A DNA stretch of 64,000 nt, from contig CM073591.1 in NCBI GenBank assembly GCA_037074705.1, positions 73,886,532 through 73,950,531 of the forward strand, read 5' to 3'. The position numbers and the translations under genes are program-made. A model generated the notes under the pieces. That model was not told the origin of the DNA, ran no database searches, and saw only the letters and a program-made list of their open reading frames with translations. Shown piece after piece: positions 59,501 through 64,000 of this stretch; the stretch's first letter is position 1; each line of letters opens with the position of its first letter. This DNA comes from Zhengitettix transpicula. Lineage: Eukaryota; Arthropoda; Insecta; Orthoptera; Tetrigidae.

Positions 59501-59519
59501 GCCAATGGACAAAGAAAAT

Positions 59520-60175
59520 TAAGTGATGAAATAAATACCACACAACGATTCTGCAATCCTTGTTCCTTTCGTCAGGAGATTCAAAAGGGCAAGAGGCGCA
59601 AGAACGACGCACTGCCTAAAACCAGGTGACGAACTCAAAAGCAAAGCTAAAAAGAACTAAACGCAAATATGATATAAAAGCAAAGAAGTTTAATAATAAG
59701 GGATCATAGTTATTGACGTATCAATCTCAGTTTGTGAGATAATTTTAGAGATGTTAATTTTAATATCAAGCATTTCGGATATAATTCTGGAATAGTATCT
59801 GGTGTCGAAATCTAAAATGTTAGCTTTTTTTAAATCAAATGAATATTTCGAATTGATTATATGTTTTGGGACTACATTTGTTTTTAAAATGAAAAAATGT
59901 ACGTCCGATTGAAAATAATGAATAAGAAAGATAGACAATTCGACGAAAAGGCAATATAAATACCACACAACGTTTCTGGGATACTTGCAACTTTCGTCAG
60001 GTGCTAAGAAGAGCCTAGAGAAACACAACTGCACTTGTCGTGTTTTCAATTGACCAGTGCAGTTGTGTTTCTCAAGGCTGTTCTTAGCATCTGACGAAAG
60101 GCACAAGGCTCCAAGAAACGTTATGTGGTATTTATATTACCTTTTTGTCTGAATTGGCTACCTTTCTTATTTATT
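59520..60175 (-). mobile_element. Penelope-like retroelement remnant with inverted terminal repeats
   Basis: On the minus strand the order is: a terminal repeat (60034-59917), the end of the Penelope coding frame (about 59890-59690), an untranslated tail and a second terminal-repeat end (about 59570-59525). A reverse-oriented copy of the terminal repeat (60057-60174) faces the first across a 22-base loop, giving a foldback with arms of about 118 bp. All three termini share the sense order CTGACGAAAG...GAAACGTT(G/A)TGTGGTATTTAT (GAATCGTT in one). Terminal pLTRs with inverted extra copies and 5' truncation are usual for Penelope-like elements. Confidence 0.75.
59690..59890 (-). pseudogene. C-terminal end of a Penelope-like polyprotein
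   Basis: The frame contains SFDLKKANILDF, then YYSRIISEMLDIKI and ends QTEIDTSITMIPYY before a stop. This matches the C-terminal part of Penelope-like endonuclease regions (pattern 'h.fdf.n.kILd.e.....R.iSEm.hI........n...dt..l...Y'). The reverse transcriptase and the GIY-YIG catalytic part are missing, so it is a 5'-truncated, inactive copy. The upstream continuation of the open frame runs into the terminal repeat and is not protein-coding. Confidence 0.75.
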
Positions 60176-60384
60176 ACAGCTGTTTTTATTAGTGATAAGT
60201 TTGATATTGGATACGCGTTATTTTATTCTGGTGATCTTTTTGTTTGCTCAATGTAATAGGAATTACAATAAGAGCAAGAGATTTTGTAAGATATACTGTA
60301 TCAATTCAGAAAGAACTGAAAAAAAAGTTTCCAACGAAGCTCCGCCATATAGACCATGATATTTGAATTAAAGTATCAGGATGG

Positions 60385-60470
60385 AAAAACTCGACCGGAC
60401 CGGGAATCGAACACACTAAGTGAGCGCTTTAATCGACTGCAGACCAGGTACGAGATTTCTCCTTCCATTA
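60385..60470 (-). repeat. tRNA-related SINE head or tRNA pseudogene
   Basis: On the minus strand an A-box-like TGGTCTGCAGTCGATTAAAG is followed about 20 bases later by a B-box-like GTTCGATTCCCGG. The spacing is too short for a whole tRNA: the anticodon arm region seems deleted. This is typical of a worn tRNA-derived SINE promoter. Confidence 0.45.
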
Positions 60471-60504
60471 GCGCCCAACTTGATCTAGAATTCACTGGAT
60501 GACA

Positions 60505-60580
60505 ATTCTTCACGGCCTAAGTTTTATGACTCAATGATGACTAGACTTCATTGAGTCCTATAAGTTAGGCCGTGAAGAAC
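60505..60580. repeat. 33-bp foldback
   Basis: Arms 60505-60537 and 60548-60580 (sharing TTCTTCACGGCCTAA and ACTCAATGA blocks) pair with a few mismatches across a 10-base loop. Such a hairpin could be the end of a small transposon. No family recognised. Confidence 0.75.
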
Positions 60581-62206
60581 TATAATACACTGTATTTGAA
60601 GAGTGGAAATTATTATATCTGTGTATTAGCTAATTCTTTAAATTAGTAATGAAATGTCTGTTAATAAGATTAATTTTTGAAAAAATCAGACAAAATTAAA
60701 AAATCGAAACCGTACTAAGTTTCTTATCATTTCAGATAGAGGTTCATCACGTACAACAATTCCATAAATCTAAACACAAAGTAAAATAATGTATAATTTC
60801 TGCATTTTATAAAATTCTTACGTTGTTATTATAATTTATTATACTCCTAATTTACTAAAATTTTCAGATAAAAATGAGCTAATATTCGCATTTGAACAAA
60901 TCAACTTATTGACCTTCTTGTTCTTTAAATGGAGTCTATCCTAAACGAAAGAAAAATTGACACACGAATCATTAAATAGTAAAACGTATAGTGACGCCAG
61001 AGAGTTTTCTATTAAAAAGTACTGTTGACTGTGAGCAATTTGGTACCTTGTGTGCCATTTCTCCAGAGGCTGTTAAACTTAAAAACCAGTTTCTTTAATA
61101 TTAGAGTCGATACTATTCTTTATATATATTGTACAATACAATGATTTTCGAATTACTTCATGAACTCTTGCACAAAACTCAATTAATTTCTGAAATGTAT
61201 GTAAACGTTGAAGGAGTAAGTATCTGCGCATTGTGCAAATGATAAAGTAGAAAGATTTAATGGAGCTTGAATAGGACATGATTGTCGGCTCTTGAATGGA
61301 AGCGTTTAGTGAACTGCGGCCTTAACTGGATTTTCGAGTTTAAAAGTGTCACTAGCGCTCCGTGAATAGATGAATCAGCCAGACGCTTGCAGACGGAAGA
61401 CAGTCGTACACTTTGATTTGCAAGTAAAGAACGGTAGTAACAATATCAACTGCTCACGTAACCGGTTTTTCGCGAATATGCATTGTGAATTTAATTCTAT
61501 TTAATTTACATCTATATCTGAAATGCAACACGTGGCTATGTTGATTCACTGTAAATTATGCTATTTGGACCCTTAGAGAGCAGCACAGCCATTCATTATA
61601 CCATTATACTGCCCATAAATTTTAACGATCTATGACAGGAGACTAGAATTCTGAGGGACTTTGATAGTATAAATTATATATCCGAGAAGCTCATATAGGA
61701 AATTGAATAAACAAACAGAATATATTTCGTGCACGACGACTTTTTAATAACAATGTTTTATTTTCACTGTTATATTCTAAATATTAAATTTTTGTATATG
61801 AATGCATAGAACGAGAAACCAAATTAACAGTATTCTAAGTTTATTCACGTCAAATTTATTACACTTCGTATCTGAAATTTTATTTTTTATGCATCACGAT
61901 GTATTGAGGAGATTTAACTCATAGAAAAGTGAGTGTAAAATAAAGAATATTTGGGATTTAGACACTGAAATATCAATATAAAATGAGTTATAATAGACTG
62001 ATGTTCAAATGTAAAGTATTGATGGTTATATAGATGTCGTGACGATATAGAATATCAGCAAACTAGTATTTATATTAAAGTATTTAAATAATAATATAGT
62101 ATTTACCAATCGATAACTTATGTAGTGAAGTATAATTCAATTCAATACGATTTCTGTACGAACAATAAATATTTCAATTTATATTTGAGATGAATGATAA
62201 ATTAAT

Positions 62207-62320
62207 AAAAAGAATGATGGCCAAATTCAGACAAAATAAAATATCACACATATATTTATATTATCACTTCTTTTGTCAGAATGTGGCCATCTTTCTTATT
62301 ATTAATTTTCAATCGGACTT
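62207..62320. repeat. Relative of the Penelope-like terminal repeat, small foldback
   Basis: Arms 62209-62235 and 62271-62297 are reverse complements with about three mismatches, and the core AAATATCACACATATATTTAT resembles AAATACCACACAACG of the 59.9-60.2 kb element. The right flank (TTTCAATCGGAC) equals the reverse complement of GTCCGATTGAAA at 59903. It is a shortened relative lacking the CTGACGA...GAAAC part. Confidence 0.6.
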
Positions 62321-62478
62321 AAATTTTTTCCTTTTTTTTATTTTAATGACATAAATGTCTGCCTTACGGTTGGAATATAAAACATCCGTTACTTTCTATG
62401 AAGACAACCACATTAAAATTAATAGACTTTATAATTTGTATATAGGATTAGAGTAAGATATTTATTACACTATAATCG

Positions 62479-62479
<1 letters not shown>

Positions 62480-62516
<37 letters not shown>
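62480..62516. repeat. (TA)n microsatellite
   Basis: About 18 uninterrupted TA units. Confidence 0.92.
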
Positions 62517-62520
<4 letters not shown>

Positions 62521-63547
62521 CTTAATTTAATCGATAAATCGCGTAAGGTGTCGGGCTTGATAGCAGTAACTTCAAGAAAGATTTTTTATTCACACAGGAC
62601 ACGTTTGGCCTTTATATTACGTTACCCGTATTGTCAAATATATAGAATTATAATATTTGACCACTTAATTGTTCCAGGCGGCTAATGACTGTCGTTGTAG
62701 TGGGGGAGGAATGGGCTTCGAATCTCAATCTGGTCATCCTTATTAATTTTTATCCTTGAATCCCCAAAACACTCAAGAAAATGCATAGTTAAAGACCTGA
62801 TAGAAGTTTGGAGTGCCTTCTTACTTGACCCAACTGGCGAAGAAATTCGGAAATATAACTGTGGAGAATCGCTAATTCAACACAAATCCAGAATATATGT
62901 TGTTATTATTTTTAAATAGTGCCAGTCAAATAATGTTTATCGTAATATTATGATATGCTGAGGATTATTTTCTAATTATAATTTCCCTTTATTTAGCATA
63001 TTACCTCTTCCAGGCTTAGATGTATTCTTTTCATGGTTTAAGATATGATAGACTTGTTTTTAATCGAATAAACGACTAATACATCAAACTCAACCCGTAT
63101 AATATTAGTTACAAACATTCCAGTTGGCCTGAGTTGAATTGCAACTGCGTTGAAGTAGAGGTTCATACGGAGATGATCAGCGGGGTGATATGTCACGGTC
63201 TAGTGCACTGCATCTCGGTAGGAGCACTGCTCAAGCGATCAAATTCCGAGTTAATAATTATTAGTTCAGTGTCGCACGGAAGGGGTAACTATCTACTTGC
63301 CGCTAATTGCCATAGTTGCAGCCAGCTGCGAGTAGCAGCACAGAATGCGTTCGTGTTCCATGTGATGCTGTTACATCTCGAGCACAGTTACAACTCTTCA
63401 GAAGAGAATCATTTCTCACGTGAGTTTTGCTCTTGTAGTTGGTATGCTCTGTTAGGCATTTTATACAGAGAATTAACTCATTTAATTTAAAAAAAGATTT
63501 AAAGTTTATTAATTTTTTTCCGGCGACATCTGTTATAGGCTCTACCA

Positions 63548-64000
63548 GTGGCGGCTCGTGACTTTTTTAAGTTATGTGCTACATCGGCCCCAAGCAACCA
63601 TTTTTAAGAGGATACCTATTTAAAATAATAAAACTATATCAATGATAGTGTTACCAACATTCTGAGCCTACACGTAATATGCTACATTTTTAATTCTGTC
63701 TACATAATTTACAATAGTGTCTAATTTTTAAACGCGGAATAATTTAGTATTTCCATTCGTAAATATTTAAAATATAGTTAATTTTCGGAGAGCACTGTTG
63801 TATGCAGGGTCGTGCGGTACTGGTACCAATAATATTAACAGGGAGATATCTAATGATATCGCCTGTATAATTTAAAACCTTTATAGAAAAGAAAACAACA
63901 AAAACCTATTACTTAAATTAAGTCTCTTGGCCACATCTTTTTCAGTCTTTAGCTCATCACTGGCTTTAGGAGTTGGTCCAGTAACGGGTTAGGATGGTTG
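63548..64000 (+). mobile_element. Possible hAT-like transposon end at the window edge
   Basis: CAGTGGCGGCTCGTGACTTT resembles a hAT-type terminal repeat (CAGnGGCGG...), and the sequence after it is AT-rich without a clear frame. The other end and the 8-bp target duplication are not visible, so this is a weak call. Confidence 0.3.

Larger units (their letters stand above)
60581..63546. other. AT-rich sequence without a recognised gene
   Basis: Contains a relative of the Penelope-like terminal repeat at about 62207-62320 and a (TA)n run at 62480-62516. The plus-strand frame at 63134-63490 (118 codons) has no recognisable domain and no splice context that I can use. Confidence 0.45.

Noticed and set aside
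62680..62745. B-box-like GGCTTCGAATC suggesting a tRNA gene
   Set aside because: No A box at the right distance and no cloverleaf arms can be drawn.
63134..63490. 118-codon plus-strand frame near the window end
   Set aside because: No family resemblance, signal or splice context; could be chance in a less AT-rich stretch.
1..64000. CRISPR arrays, bacterial operons, rRNA genes
   Set aside because: None present; the sequence is eukaryotic with spliced exons, and the direct repeats are microsatellites or transposons.

Overview
This is an AT-rich eukaryotic window, almost certainly from an arthropod. Exons are short, with canonical splice sites, and lie in introns of 0.25 to 10 kb filled with retroposons, mariner, Penelope-like and RTE-type debris. 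The gene content and the mixture of mobile elements suggest a large-genome hemimetabolous insect such as a cockroach or termite. The taxon is inference.

One gene is supported. Eleven consecutive exons on the minus strand run from 37058 down to 1243. They encode about 693 codons of a secreted alpha-2-macroglobulin / thioester-protein family member, closest in layout to the CPAMD8-like subgroup. All ten junctions keep reading frame (intron phases 0,2,2,0,1,1,1,2,2,2) with no in-frame stop. In order the exons encode: the end of MG5 ('LLVYYVTEDGE'); MG6 with a bait-like segment; the 'WLWKCFN' junction; MG7 ('FGLPASLRVGE'); a CUB-side linker ('VRPEGL'); an inserted farnesoic-acid-O-methyltransferase-like domain (two exons); the return to the CUB/TED boundary; and the first half of the thioester (TED) helical domain. 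The thioester site itself is gone: there is no GCGEQ and no cysteine at all in the two exons covering it, so a non-thioester, probably structural or scaffold role is more likely than covalent opsonisation. The 5' exons (signal peptide, MG1-MG4) were not found between 37.1 and 64 kb. The 3' exons (rest of TED, second CUB part, MG8) lie beyond base 1.

Region by region: 1-1242 intron; 1243-6102 three TED/CUB exons with a 105-bp foldback at 4.9-5.15 kb in the large intron; 6103-16129 a 10-kb intron with an RTE 3' end and a GC-richer island; 16130-21544 four exons (inserted domain, linker, MG7); 21545-28764 an intron with a mariner-like MITE, a 61-bp inverted pair carrying TATA motifs, and LTR-like DNA; 28765-28987 the MG7 exon; 28988-34551 an intron with at least six copies of one poly(A)-tailed retroposon, several with visible target duplications, plus an internally deleted mariner; 34552-37058 three exons; 37059-64000 no exon recognised, with a Penelope-like remnant at 59.5-60.2 kb, a tRNA-related SINE head, foldbacks and microsatellites.

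The most interesting items are the loss of the thioester in an otherwise well kept TED, and the Penelope-like terminal repeats that carry hammerhead-ribozyme-like cores.
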